Assembly: GCF_900091475.1 (NCBI RefSeq)
Contig: NZ_FMIB01000002.1
Location: forward strand, 434,001 to 498,000
Direction: 5' to 3'
Origin: Micromonospora chersina
GTDB taxonomy: Bacteria > Actinomycetota > Actinomycetes > Mycobacteriales > Micromonosporaceae
Length of the DNA stretch: 64,000 nucleotides
The notes beneath the pieces were generated by a model. It worked only from the letters and a program-made list of their open reading frames with translations. It did no database searches and was not told the origin of the DNA. Of this stretch, positions 45,041-53,278 are shown piece after piece. A program made the position numbers and the translations under genes. Every line of letters begins with the position of its first letter. Position 1 is the stretch's first letter.

Positions 45041-45943
45041 GTGGTCGCAACCAGGCCCTGGCAGGGCGTCGTCGTCGCCCTCCCCACGCCGTTCCGGGGC
45101 GACCTCTCCGTCGACTACGACCGGCTCCAGGAGCACGTGCGGTGGCTCGGCGACGCCGGCTGCCGGGGCGTGACCCCGTGCGGCCCGCTGGGTGAGTACC
45201 CGGCGCTCTCCGAGAGGGAGCGCGCCGACGTCGTCCGCGCCGCCGTGGAGGCGGCGCCGCCGGGCTGCGCGGTGCTGCCGGCCGTCGGAGGGTACGGCAG
45301 CCGGCAGGCCCGCCACTGGGCCGAGCAGGCGCGGGCCGCCGGGGCGGCGGCGGTGCTCGCCCCGCCACCGGTCGGCTACCCGGGCGGGCCCGCCGAGGTG
45401 GTCGCCCACTACCGCGAGGTGGCCGCCGTCGGGCTGCCGGTGGTGGTGTGCCGTGATCCGGCCGAATCCACCGTGGACCTCCCCCCGGACCTGCTGGCCC
45501 GGGTCGCCGAGACCGACGGCGTGGTGGCGGTACGGGAGGACGACGTCCGCCGGCTGCACCGGGTCCGCGACCTCTGCCCGCACCTGGACGTGCTGGCGGG
45601 CGCCGACGACGTGCTGCTGGAACTGACCGTGTGCGGGGCGACCGGGTGGCTGGCGCGCTGCCCCAACGCCCTGCCCCGGCTCTGCCTGCGCCTGCACCGG
45701 CTCTGCGCCGCCCGCGACCTGGCCGCCGCACTGCCGCTCTACGCCCGCCTGCACCCCCTGCTGGGCTGGGGCGCCCGGACCGAGGGGGTCCAGGCGGTCA
45801 AGCTGGCCATGGGGCTCACCGGCCGGTACGGCGGCCCGTGCCGGCCGCCCCGCGGCTCGCTGCCGCCCGAGTTGGAGGAGCGGCTGTGCCGGGACCTGCG
45901 GCGGGCCGAGCGGGCCGACGCGGGGCCGGTGCCCACGGCGTGA
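45041..45943 (+). CDS. DapA/NAL-fold protein lacking the Schiff-base lysine
   Basis: 300 residues. The overall (beta/alpha)8 pattern matches dihydrodipicolinate synthase/N-acetylneuraminate lyase proteins: WQGVVVALPTPF, CGPLGEYPALSERER, LPVVVCRDP and LAGADDVLLELTVCGATGWL. The active site is degenerate: the Lys of the usual GIKD block is Arg (VAVREDD), the catalytic Tyr of the LPVxxYNxP block is replaced (VVCRDP), and GGTTGE is CGPLGE. Aldolase chemistry by imine formation is therefore unlikely. GTG 45041 has AAGGGA about 8 bases upstream. An ATG at 45005 is the alternative. It is divergent from a PucR regulator. Confidence 0.8.
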   Translation: MVATRPWQGVVVALPTPFRGDLSVDYDRLQEHVRWLGDAGCRGVTPCGPLGEYPALSERERADVVRAAVEAAPPGCAVLPAVGGYGSRQARHWAEQARAAGAAAVLAPPPVGYPGGPAEVVAHYREVAAVGLPVVVCRDPAESTVDLPPDLLARVAETDGVVAVREDDVRRLHRVRDLCPHLDVLAGADDVLLELTVCGATGWLARCPNALPRLCLRLHRLCAARDLAAALPLYARLHPLLGWGARTEGVQAVKLAMGLTGRYGGPCRPPRGSLPPELEERLCRDLRRAERADAGPVPTA

Positions 45944-45954
45944 CGTCCTGCACG

Positions 45955-45984
45955 TGTCGGAAGCCGCCGGTCCACCTGCCGACA
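45955..45984. promoter_or_regulatory. TGTCGG-N18-CCGACA dyad upstream of the M6 peptidase
   Basis: Inverted TGTCGG half-sites 12 bases after the DapA-fold stop, in the 158-base gap before the M6 gene. The half-site TGTCGGAAG matches the one in the PucR-DapA divergent region (44970-44978). Confidence 0.3.
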
Positions 45985-46101
45985 TCTGCACGGTGACCGC
46001 CGCGCCGGCCGGCTCCTAGGGTCGGATCGAGCGTGATCATGCGGGACGGCTGAACGCCCCCGGACCGCCCCGCCCCCGCCCCCGACCTGAGAGGTGACTC
46101 G

Positions 46102-48159
46102 ATGCACCTTCTGCCCACCAGGCGTGCGGTGTGGCGCTCGGTCCTGGCCGCCGCCGTCACGACCGTCCTGGTCGCGACCGGCGCCGCCGGGCCGGCCTCC
46201 GCCGCACCGGGCGACCCGCCGGCCGGGCCCGCCCCGTTCCAGCCGCTCGACCCCCAGCGCTGGCAGAACCCCGACACGATGACGTGGGACGACTACCGGC
46301 AGGTGCCGAACCGGAACTGGGCCGACCCCACCGTGCGCGGCTCGGTCCGCAACTTCAAGATCGCGCTGGTCACGCTGGACTACGTGGACCAGCCGTTCGT
46401 CATCACGCAGCCGGCCGGCTCGACGGTCTTCGGCAACCCGCAGGCGACCGCCGCGAACGTGCCCCGGAGCCAGGTCGCGCAGTTCTACACCGACTTCCTG
46501 AACAAGCCGGGCGACCTGAACCGGGGACACACCCTGCACGAGTACTGGATGCAGGACTCCAACGGCCGGTACGGGGTGGACCTCAGCGGCTTCGGCCCGT
46601 ACGAGATGCCGGCGAAGTCCTACCAGTACGGCATCGACAACGGCTTCAACCCCGGCGCCTGCCCGACCGGCGAGGCGTGCGCCAAGAACATCCGCACCGA
46701 CGGGCTGGGCGCCTGGCGCGCGGCGGTCGGCGACGCGGTGGCCGACAGCTTCGAGCTGGTCTTCATCCTCTCCGCCGGCCAGGACGAGTCCTCCACCTGG
46801 CAGGAGTTCGGCCAGATGATGTTCCAGACCAAGGAGGACGTGCCGGACGCGTGGGGCCCGCCGGACCCGACCCTGCCCAACTACGCGAAGACCCGCTACG
46901 TCGAGTGGACCTCGTGGAAGGCGGCCGCCACCATCTGGCCGAACGCCGGCGGCGGCTCCTCGACCCAGGCCGAGAGCTCCGGCATGGGCGTGTACGCCCA
47001 CGAGCTGAGCCACCTGCTGAGCATCGGGGACAACTACAACAACCCGTACGGCACGCCGTTGCGCCGCGCGTACACCGGCATCTGGAGCATGATGTCCCGC
47101 GGGTCGTTCAACGGGCCGGGCGGGCCGCACACCCGCTGGCAGATCCCGCCGGTCAACGGCGGCTCGATGGGCTCGCTGCACACGGTCCGGGACAAGCTGA
47201 AGATCGGGCTGCTCGGCGAGGAGCACGTGCTGCGGCTCTCCCGGGAGGGGCTGGCCACCTCCGGCATGGTGGTCGCCGACGTGACCGCCCGCGCCGTGGA
47301 CGCCGGACCCGGCGGGCTGACCGGCCTCAACATCGCCATGAACGCCGACCGCTCGCCGACGTGCACCGTCACCACCGACCCGCTCTGCGATGGTGGTCGA
47401 TACAACAACTACACGGTCGAGGTCGTCGACCGGATGGGCGCGGACTCGTTCACCCCGGACAGCGGCGTGCTGATCAGCAAGACCAAGAACACCGACAGCG
47501 CGCCGTTCGTGTGGGTGGTCGACGCCAACCCGCAGGACATCGACATGGTCGACTTCTACCAGCCGAACGGCACCCCGCAGAAGATCACCATGGGCGACTA
47601 CCGGCAGCTGTCCGACGCGCTGTTCCACGCCGGGGCCAACTCCGGCAGCGAGTACGAGTACGTGGACGAGGCCAACCGGTTGCACTTCTACGTGCTCAAC
47701 CTGCGCCGCGACGGCGACGGGGTGCTGTCGTACACGGTGGCGGTCCGGTCGCTGGACGGCGCCGGGCCGAGCACGCACGGGGTGGCGCTGTCCAAGGGCC
47801 ACCTGGTGACCCGGGGCGAGCCCACCGGCAAGGGTGCCACCTGCAGCTTCGACCTGACCAACACCGGGACGTACGTGGCCGACGGGCAGCCGCACCCGGA
47901 GGACGCCGGCGCGTACCTGCGCTCCGACGTGTACCGGCTCTCGGCGACCGTCGGCGGCCAGGGCTGGCGGGTGGAACTGCCGAACGAGCTGGCCACGGCC
48001 GAGTTCGGCGCCAGCACCCCGGTCGCCGTCTCGGTGGGGGCGGGCTCCGACGCGACCGCCACCACACTGGTGACCCTCACCGCCACCTCGGAGAGCGACC
48101 CGAGCCGGACCGTGACCAGCCAGTGCCGGGTCGAACGGCCCCGGGCGCAGCTCGGCTGA
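46102..48159 (+). CDS. Secreted M6 (immune-inhibitor-A-like) metallopeptidase
   Basis: 685 residues. ATG 46102 follows GAGAGGTGA. Signal peptide 1-34 (GPASAA). An N-terminal region (WQNPDTMTWDDYRQVPNRNW) precedes the catalytic domain. The zinc motif is HELSHLLSIGD: His300, Glu301, His304 and a third acidic ligand, Asp310, as in M6. WSMMSRGSFNGPGG follows as the Met-turn region. Beta-rich C-terminal domains occupy about 400-685. The predicted role is extracellular or surface proteolysis. Two lipoprotein genes follow on the same strand after 70 bases and may be co-transcribed. Confidence 0.9.
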   Translation: MHLLPTRRAVWRSVLAAAVTTVLVATGAAGPASAAPGDPPAGPAPFQPLDPQRWQNPDTMTWDDYRQVPNRNWADPTVRGSVRNFKIALVTLDYVDQPFVITQPAGSTVFGNPQATAANVPRSQVAQFYTDFLNKPGDLNRGHTLHEYWMQDSNGRYGVDLSGFGPYEMPAKSYQYGIDNGFNPGACPTGEACAKNIRTDGLGAWRAAVGDAVADSFELVFILSAGQDESSTWQEFGQMMFQTKEDVPDAWGPPDPTLPNYAKTRYVEWTSWKAAATIWPNAGGGSSTQAESSGMGVYAHELSHLLSIGDNYNNPYGTPLRRAYTGIWSMMSRGSFNGPGGPHTRWQIPPVNGGSMGSLHTVRDKLKIGLLGEEHVLRLSREGLATSGMVVADVTARAVDAGPGGLTGLNIAMNADRSPTCTVTTDPLCDGGRYNNYTVEVVDRMGADSFTPDSGVLISKTKNTDSAPFVWVVDANPQDIDMVDFYQPNGTPQKITMGDYRQLSDALFHAGANSGSEYEYVDEANRLHFYVLNLRRDGDGVLSYTVAVRSLDGAGPSTHGVALSKGHLVTRGEPTGKGATCSFDLTNTGTYVADGQPHPEDAGAYLRSDVYRLSATVGGQGWRVELPNELATAEFGASTPVAVSVGAGSDATATTLVTLTATSESDPSRTVTSQCRVERPRAQLG

Positions 48160-48229
48160 CCGCGAGCCGGGGCGGTGCGGCCCGCGTGGCCGCGCCGCCC
48201 CGGCCCCGCCCCGACGACCAGGAGGACAG

Positions 48230-48661
48230 ATGCGTCGCCTGCTGGCAGCGCTGGTGCTGCCGTCGCTGCTCACCGGCGCGCTCACCGCGTGCGGTGACGC
48301 CGGGGAGGCCCGGACGGCGATGACCGTGCGGGTGCTCGTCCGGGACATCAACATCCGGCCGGCGGGCGTCGAGTGCGCCGGCACCGGCCCCTACACCCAC
48401 TTCCACAACCGGTCGCCGTTCCGGGTGGTCGACGGGGCGGGCCGGACCCTCGCCGAGGGCGCGCTCGCCCCGGGCCGGTCGGTGGCGACCTTCGCCGAGG
48501 ACCTGGAGGTCACGCGCGTGCCGACGTACTGCGAGTTCGCCGTGCCTGTCGACCTGGCCGCGCGGGACGCCTACCGGCTGGTCGTGGACGGCCACCCGCC
48601 GGTCGACCTCACCCCGAACGACAGCGAGGGACCGGCGCTGGTCGCCGTGGTGCCGTCATGA
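48230..48661 (+). CDS. Small lipoprotein of unknown function
   Basis: 143 residues. The lipoprotein signal ends in the lipobox LTAC (Cys21). The mature part contains DINIRPAGVECAGTGPYTHFHNRSPFRVVD and VPTYCEFAVPVDL, with two further Cys that might pair. I do not recognise the family. The stop overlaps the ATG of the next gene (ATGA), so it is translationally coupled to a TlpA-like lipoprotein. A disulfide or metal-related role in the wall is possible by that context only. AGGAGG lies 9 bases before the ATG. Confidence 0.8.
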   Translation: MRRLLAALVLPSLLTGALTACGDAGEARTAMTVRVLVRDINIRPAGVECAGTGPYTHFHNRSPFRVVDGAGRTLAEGALAPGRSVATFAEDLEVTRVPTYCEFAVPVDLAARDAYRLVVDGHPPVDLTPNDSEGPALVAVVPS

Positions 48662-49251
48662 CCCGGGGGTACGCCGTCCGCCTCGCCGCCGTCGCCCTCG
48701 CCGCCGCCCTCACGGCGACCGCCTGCTCCGGCGGCGGCGACCCGCCCGCCCGGCCGGAGCCGGTCGCCGGTGGGGCCGCGGCGCTGCCCGGCCCCGCGCC
48801 GGCGGGTCTCGCGCTGCGGCCGGCGCCGTCCGGTGCGCCCGGCGCCCCGGCCGTCACCGGCGCCCTCACCGACGGCAGCCGGGTGGCCCTCGCCGACCTG
48901 TGGGCCGACCGCCCGGTCGTGCTGGTCTTCTTCACCTCGTGGTGCACGCTCTGCGCCGACCGTCAGGCGGCCCTGGGCGAGCTGGCGCGCCGCCACCGGG
49001 ACGCGGTCGTCTTCGTCGGGGTGGCCACCGAGTACAAGCCCGAGGACGTCCAGCGCTACCTGCGGGAGCACCGGGTCGGGTACCCGGTCGTGCTCGACGC
49101 CGACGGCGGGATCTGGCGCTCGTACGCGGTCCGCGAACCCCCGGCCGTGGTCGTCGTCGCCAGGGGCGGCGCGCTGCTGCGCGGCTGGCCGGGCGGCGTG
49201 GACGCGGCCGCCCTCGACGCCGAACTGCGCAGGCTCGTGCTCGCCCCCTGA
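48658..49251 (+). CDS. TlpA-like thioredoxin-fold lipoprotein
   Basis: 197 residues. Lipobox TATAC within the first 22 residues gives a membrane-anchored protein. The thioredoxin/AhpC-TSA fold starts near residue 65: VVLVFFTSWCTLCADRQAAL with the redox pair WCTLC, then VGVATEYKPEDVQRYL, YPVVLDADG and the cis-Pro region REPPAVVVVARGG. The predicted role is thiol-disulfide exchange on the outer face of the membrane, possibly for the upstream lipoprotein or exported peptidases. ATG 48658 overlaps the previous stop by 4 bases. Confidence 0.87.
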   Translation: MTRGYAVRLAAVALAAALTATACSGGGDPPARPEPVAGGAAALPGPAPAGLALRPAPSGAPGAPAVTGALTDGSRVALADLWADRPVVLVFFTSWCTLCADRQAALGELARRHRDAVVFVGVATEYKPEDVQRYLREHRVGYPVVLDADGGIWRSYAVREPPAVVVVARGGALLRGWPGGVDAAALDAELRRLVLAP

Positions 49252-49278
49252 TCCGTCGGTCCCTGCTCCGCCGCGCCC

Positions 49279-50685
49279 TCAGCGGGACGGCCAGGCCGGC
49301 GGGTCGCCGCCCCACCGCGTCGGCGGGCTCGCCCAGTCCCGTCGGCCCCCCGGCAGGACGACCGGCGGCAGCGCGTACCGGAGGCGGCCCGCGGGCGAGT
49401 CCCGCTCGGCGCACCAGGGTTCGGGGTCGGGCGGCGCGGCGTCCGGCACCGGCCCGGCCGGCAGCTCCTGCCGCAGCCAGCGGGCGGTACGCGCCAGCGA
49501 CAGCTCGGCGGTCCACGCGCCCCCGTCGACGGCGCGCCGGGCCAGCGCCCGCAGCACCGCAGCCGCGATCAGGTAGCCGGTGCCGTGGTCGAGCGCCTGG
49601 GCGGGCAGCACGCCGGGTGCGCCGTCCGGCCGCCGCTCGATGTGGGCGATGCCGGTGGCGGCCTGCACCAGGCTGTCGAAGCTGCGCCGCCCGGCCCACG
49701 GGCCGCCGCCGCCCCAGGCGGACAGCCGCGCCACCACCAGGTCGGGGTGGTGGCGGCGCAGCGCCTCGGGGGAGAGGCCCCACCGGTCCAGCGCTCCCGG
49801 CCGGTAGCCGGTGACCACCACGTCGGCGTCGGCGAGCAGCGCCGCGAACCGGGCCCGGTCGGCGTCCCGGCCCAGGTCGAGCAGGGTGGACCGCTTGCCG
49901 GCGTCGGTGTCCAGGTGCTGCGGCTCCAGCTCGGGCAGCCCGGGGGAGTCGACGCGCAGGACGTCGGCGCCGAGCAGGGCGAGGAAGCGGGTGGCCACCG
50001 GGCCGGCGATCACCCGGGTCAGGTCGAGCACGCGTACCCCCGTGGCGGGCAGCCCGGGCGGCGCGGGTGGCGCCGGACGGGCCGGCGCCGGCGCGTCGGC
50101 CCGCAGCCGGACCAGGGGTTCCGCCGCGACGGCCGCGGCCTGCGGCAGGGCGTCCCACTCGTCCGGCGTGCGGGCGGCGACGGCGAGGCCGCCGGCGGCG
50201 GTCACGCGCTGTTCGACCTCGGCCGCCGGGCGGGCGCCGAGCCGCTCGCCCACCGCCGCCACCAGGGCGTCGTCGTCGGGGCGCGCCGGGTCGAGGTCGA
50301 GCGCGGCCAGCAGCCGCCGCCGGTGGTGCGGGTAGTTGGCGTGGGTACGCACCCAGCCGTCGGCGGTGGGCCAGAACCGGGACAGCGGGGCGAAGCCGTT
50401 GAACGCCCGCCCGTCCACCCGCAGGTGCCGGTCGCTGGTGAAGGAGACCGCGACGGCCCGGCTGTCGACGGTCAGCGGACCGTCCGTCGCGGCACCGCGG
50501 GCCCGGGCCAGCTCCAGGCCGGCCAGCCCGGCGGCGGCGACGCACGCCACGGCCAGGTCGGTGACCGGCAGCCGCGCCGGCAGCGTCCCGGCGGGACCGA
50601 CCGTCCGGACCGCCGCGGCGGCGGCCGGCTCCCCGCCCAGCGCCGCCCAGGCCGACCGGATCGCCTCCGTCGTCGGGTTCACCAC
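49279..50685 (-). CDS. CaiB/BaiF-type (family III) CoA transferase with rearranged domain order
   Basis: 468 residues. The family's usual N-terminal block appears only from residue 213: VRVLDLTRVIAGPVATRFLA, then AGKRSTLLDLGRDAD, DVVVTGYRPGALDRWGL and RRSFDSLVQAATGI with the likely catalytic Asp. The preceding 210 residues look like the C-terminal half of a CaiB unit (LAGLELARARG, ADGWVRTHANYPHHRRRLLAAL, TPDEWDALPQ). The protein therefore seems permuted or derived from a fused pair with the first part trimmed. The expected reaction is CoA transfer between carboxylic acids. Substrates are unknown. It lies 40 bases downstream of the PBP gene on the same strand. Confidence 0.82.
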   Translation of the reverse strand: MVNPTTEAIRSAWAALGGEPAAAAAVRTVGPAGTLPARLPVTDLAVACVAAAGLAGLELARARGAATDGPLTVDSRAVAVSFTSDRHLRVDGRAFNGFAPLSRFWPTADGWVRTHANYPHHRRRLLAALDLDPARPDDDALVAAVGERLGARPAAEVEQRVTAAGGLAVAARTPDEWDALPQAAAVAAEPLVRLRADAPAPARPAPPAPPGLPATGVRVLDLTRVIAGPVATRFLALLGADVLRVDSPGLPELEPQHLDTDAGKRSTLLDLGRDADRARFAALLADADVVVTGYRPGALDRWGLSPEALRRHHPDLVVARLSAWGGGGPWAGRRSFDSLVQAATGIAHIERRPDGAPGVLPAQALDHGTGYLIAAAVLRALARRAVDGGAWTAELSLARTARWLRQELPAGPVPDAAPPDPEPWCAERDSPAGRLRYALPPVVLPGGRRDWASPPTRWGGDPPAWPSR

Positions 50686-50725
50686 CGGTCGATCATCGCA
50701 CCCGCCGCCCGCGGCGGTCCCGCGG

Positions 50726-53050
50726 TCACCGGGGTCGCCGGGTCTTCGACGGAGACAGCGTCGGTAGCGGCGTGAGCGAGGGGGAGAAGGTCGGCAGTGA
50801 GGTGGGCCGCTCGGTCGGGCTGGGACTCGGGCGCGACGGGGTCGGGCTCGGCGTGGGCGACGCCGACGGGGTGGGCGACGCCGTCGCCGGTGGGGTCGTC
50901 GGGGCCGGGGTCTCCGGGGCGTCGTCCGGGAACGCCGGATCCTGGAACCGGTACTTGTCCGGGTCGAGCTTCAGCGCCGCGGTGGCCTGCTCCATGAACT
51001 GCCGCCAGATCGGCCCGGGCCCGGTGGAGCCGTAGACCTCGTAGCTGCCGCCCGTCGTGCGCAGTGGCTTGCCGTCGGTGGTGCCGAGCCAGACGGCGGA
51101 CGCGAGCGCGCCGGTCCAGCCGACCATCCAGGTGTGCACGTTCTGGGTGGTGCTCTGCCCGGCCTGCCAGGTGCCGGTCTTTCCGGCGGAGTCCCAGTCG
51201 TTGTCCAGCTTGGCCGCCTTCACCCGGCGCAGCGTCCAGTCGAGCTGGTTGATCGCCTCCTGGTCGAGCCCGAGGTCGGTCTGCTTGAGCTGCTCACCCC
51301 AGACCTTCTTGTCGCCCTTGGTCACCGACCGGACGAAGTGCGCCTCGGCGCGCTTGCCGCCGGCCGCGAAGGTGGCCATCCCGTTGGCGTGGTCCTGGAC
51401 GCTGATGCCGTACTGGCCGATGCCGACCTCGGTCGAGAACCGCCCGGCCACCTCCTCGGCGGGCTTGTCCCGCAGGTCCACCCGCTGCGGCTGGGGGTTG
51501 CCCTTGACCGTCTCCCACATCGACTCGACCCCGGCCCGCTTGGCCATGTCGATGACCTTGGCGGTGCCCAGCTTCTCGGTCAGCTCGAAGTAGGTGACGT
51601 TCAGCGAGGCGACGGTCGCCTCCCAGAGGGCGCAGTTCGGCTGGCAGGGCGCGTGCTCGGCGTTGCGGATGGGACCGGCCGGGCTGCCCTTGGTCCGCCC
51701 CGACTCGGGGAACTCCTTGGTGTCGGGCGAGTCGAACTTCTGCTTCACCGAGATCTTGTTCTCCACGGCGGCGGCCAGGTCGTACACCTTGAACGAGGAG
51801 CCCGGCGGGTGCTGGCCGAAGCCGCGGGCCTGGCCGTTCTCGTCGGTGTACCAGCCGGCGTAGTCGGCGCCGGAGCCCTTGTCGCCGCCGTAGTAGCCGA
51901 GCACCCGGCCGGTGCCCGGCTCCACCGCGACGAGCGCGGCCTGCCAGTTCTTCGGCTGGCCCCGGACCGCTTCCGGCGCGGTGTCCCGGCGGATGTCGGC
52001 GGCGGCCTCCGCGGCGTCCTGCACCCGCTTGTCGATCGTGGTGACGATCTTGTAGCCGCCGTCCCGGATCGCCTCGTCGGGCTGGCCGCGGAATGGCTCG
52101 GCCTGCCGCAGCTCGCTGAGGACGTGGTTGACCACCAGGCCGGTCGGGCGGTCCAGCCCGGAGCGGCCGGCGTTGGGGTCGATGGGCCGCACCGAGTCCG
52201 GGTACGCGAGGTTCGCGGCCTGCTCCGGGGTGAGGTACCCGAGCTTCACCATGCCGTCGCGGATGTAGTTCCAGCGGTCGATCGAGTTCTGCTTCGCGGT
52301 GGCGTTGCGCCGCGGGTCGTAGCCGGGGGAGCCCTCGGGGTCGGCCGGGTCCGCCTCCGGCTGCTTCACCATGGCGCAGAGCACCATGGCCTCGGCCTGG
52401 GTGAGCTGCTGCTGCGGCGGGGCGTCCCGGCGCACCGTCTTGCCGAAGAAGGTCTGCGCGGCCGCCTCGATCCCGTACGCGCCCCGCCCGAACGGGACGG
52501 TGTTCAGGTAGAAGCCGAGGATCTCCTCCTTGCTGTACGTGTCGTCCAGCTTCCACGCGATGACCGCCTCGCGCAGCTTCCGCGAGTAGGTGACCCCGCG
52601 CAGGTCGGCGGCCACCCGCGCGTACTGCTGGGTGAGGGTGGAGGCGCCCTGCCGCTGGCCGCCGGTGACGTTCGCCCAGGCCGCCCGGAGCACGCCCTTG
52701 AAGTCCACGCCCTTGTTGGTCCAGAAGGTGCGGTCCTCGGCCGCCACGATGGCCTGCTTGGCCGAGTCGTTCATCTGGTCGTACGGCACGATGGTGCGGT
52801 TCTCGGCGCCCAGCTTCGCCATGGGCGTGCGGCCGTCGGCGTAGTAGACGGTGGTCGACTCCGGCAGTTTGAGGTCGGTCGGCGTCGGCACGCTGTCGAA
52901 GTAGTAGCCGCCGGCCACCAGGCCCGAGCCGGCCAGCAGCGCGAACACCGCCAGGAAGATCAGCAGGCGGTGTCGCCGGCGCTTCCGCCCCGGGGTCGGG
53001 GTCGCGGCGCCCGCGGCGTCGTCGTTGTCACCGGTCTGAAGCATCCGCAC
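50726..53050 (-). CDS. Bifunctional class A penicillin-binding protein (GT51 transglycosylase plus transpeptidase)
   Basis: 774 residues. Short cytoplasmic tail with RKRRRHR, one membrane helix (about 28-50). The GT51 domain has AAEDRTFW with catalytic Glu105 and GASTLTQQYAR. The transpeptidase domain has PGSSFK (Ser418, Lys421), SLNVTYFEL as the SxN region and KTGTW. The C-terminus is a Pro/Ser/Thr-rich tail of about 75 residues ending in SKTRRPR. No PASTA domain. It polymerises and cross-links peptidoglycan outside the membrane. GTG 53050 has GGAGGG 6 bases upstream. An ATG two codons later is possible. Confidence 0.95.
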   Translation of the reverse strand: MRMLQTGDNDDAAGAATPTPGRKRRRHRLLIFLAVFALLAGSGLVAGGYYFDSVPTPTDLKLPESTTVYYADGRTPMAKLGAENRTIVPYDQMNDSAKQAIVAAEDRTFWTNKGVDFKGVLRAAWANVTGGQRQGASTLTQQYARVAADLRGVTYSRKLREAVIAWKLDDTYSKEEILGFYLNTVPFGRGAYGIEAAAQTFFGKTVRRDAPPQQQLTQAEAMVLCAMVKQPEADPADPEGSPGYDPRRNATAKQNSIDRWNYIRDGMVKLGYLTPEQAANLAYPDSVRPIDPNAGRSGLDRPTGLVVNHVLSELRQAEPFRGQPDEAIRDGGYKIVTTIDKRVQDAAEAAADIRRDTAPEAVRGQPKNWQAALVAVEPGTGRVLGYYGGDKGSGADYAGWYTDENGQARGFGQHPPGSSFKVYDLAAAVENKISVKQKFDSPDTKEFPESGRTKGSPAGPIRNAEHAPCQPNCALWEATVASLNVTYFELTEKLGTAKVIDMAKRAGVESMWETVKGNPQPQRVDLRDKPAEEVAGRFSTEVGIGQYGISVQDHANGMATFAAGGKRAEAHFVRSVTKGDKKVWGEQLKQTDLGLDQEAINQLDWTLRRVKAAKLDNDWDSAGKTGTWQAGQSTTQNVHTWMVGWTGALASAVWLGTTDGKPLRTTGGSYEVYGSTGPGPIWRQFMEQATAALKLDPDKYRFQDPAFPDDAPETPAPTTPPATASPTPSASPTPSPTPSRPSPSPTERPTSLPTFSPSLTPLPTLSPSKTRRPR

Positions 53051-53190
53051 CCGATACCCTCCGACTGCTCGGCCGAATCGTGTCCCTGCCCGGCTCGCAG
53101 GCTAGCGGAGCTGCGGCGACGGCACAGGCTTCCCGCCGTGCCCCGGGTCGGCGCCGGGCCCGGCGCGATGCGGCGGCCCGCCGGGAGACA

Positions 53191-53220
53191 TTGACAGTCG
53201 CGGCTGCTCCGGGGCAGGCT
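53191..53220 (+). promoter_or_regulatory. Predicted promoter of the GH6 cellulase gene
   Basis: TTGACA (53191-53196), a perfect -35 hexamer, is followed after 18 bases by CAGGCT (53215-53220), which keeps the A and T of TANNNT. The CebR-like box begins 12 bases beyond the -10, a position where a bound repressor would block transcription. Confidence 0.45.
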
Positions 53221-53231
53221 CTGACGAGCTG

Positions 53232-53245
53232 CGGGAACGCTCCCA
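53232..53245. promoter_or_regulatory. CebR/CelR-type operator of the GH6 cellulase gene
   Basis: CGGGAACGCTCCCA matches the actinobacterial CebR/CelR operator TGGGAGCGCTCCCA at 12 of 14 positions and lies 34 bases before the start codon of a GH6 cellulase, the gene class this LacI-family repressor controls. A second dyad, GGGAACG-N11-CGTTCCC (53233-53257), overlaps it. Confidence 0.75.
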
Positions 53246-53278
53246 TCACCCGTTCCCCCGTCCCTCAGGAGCAATGAC

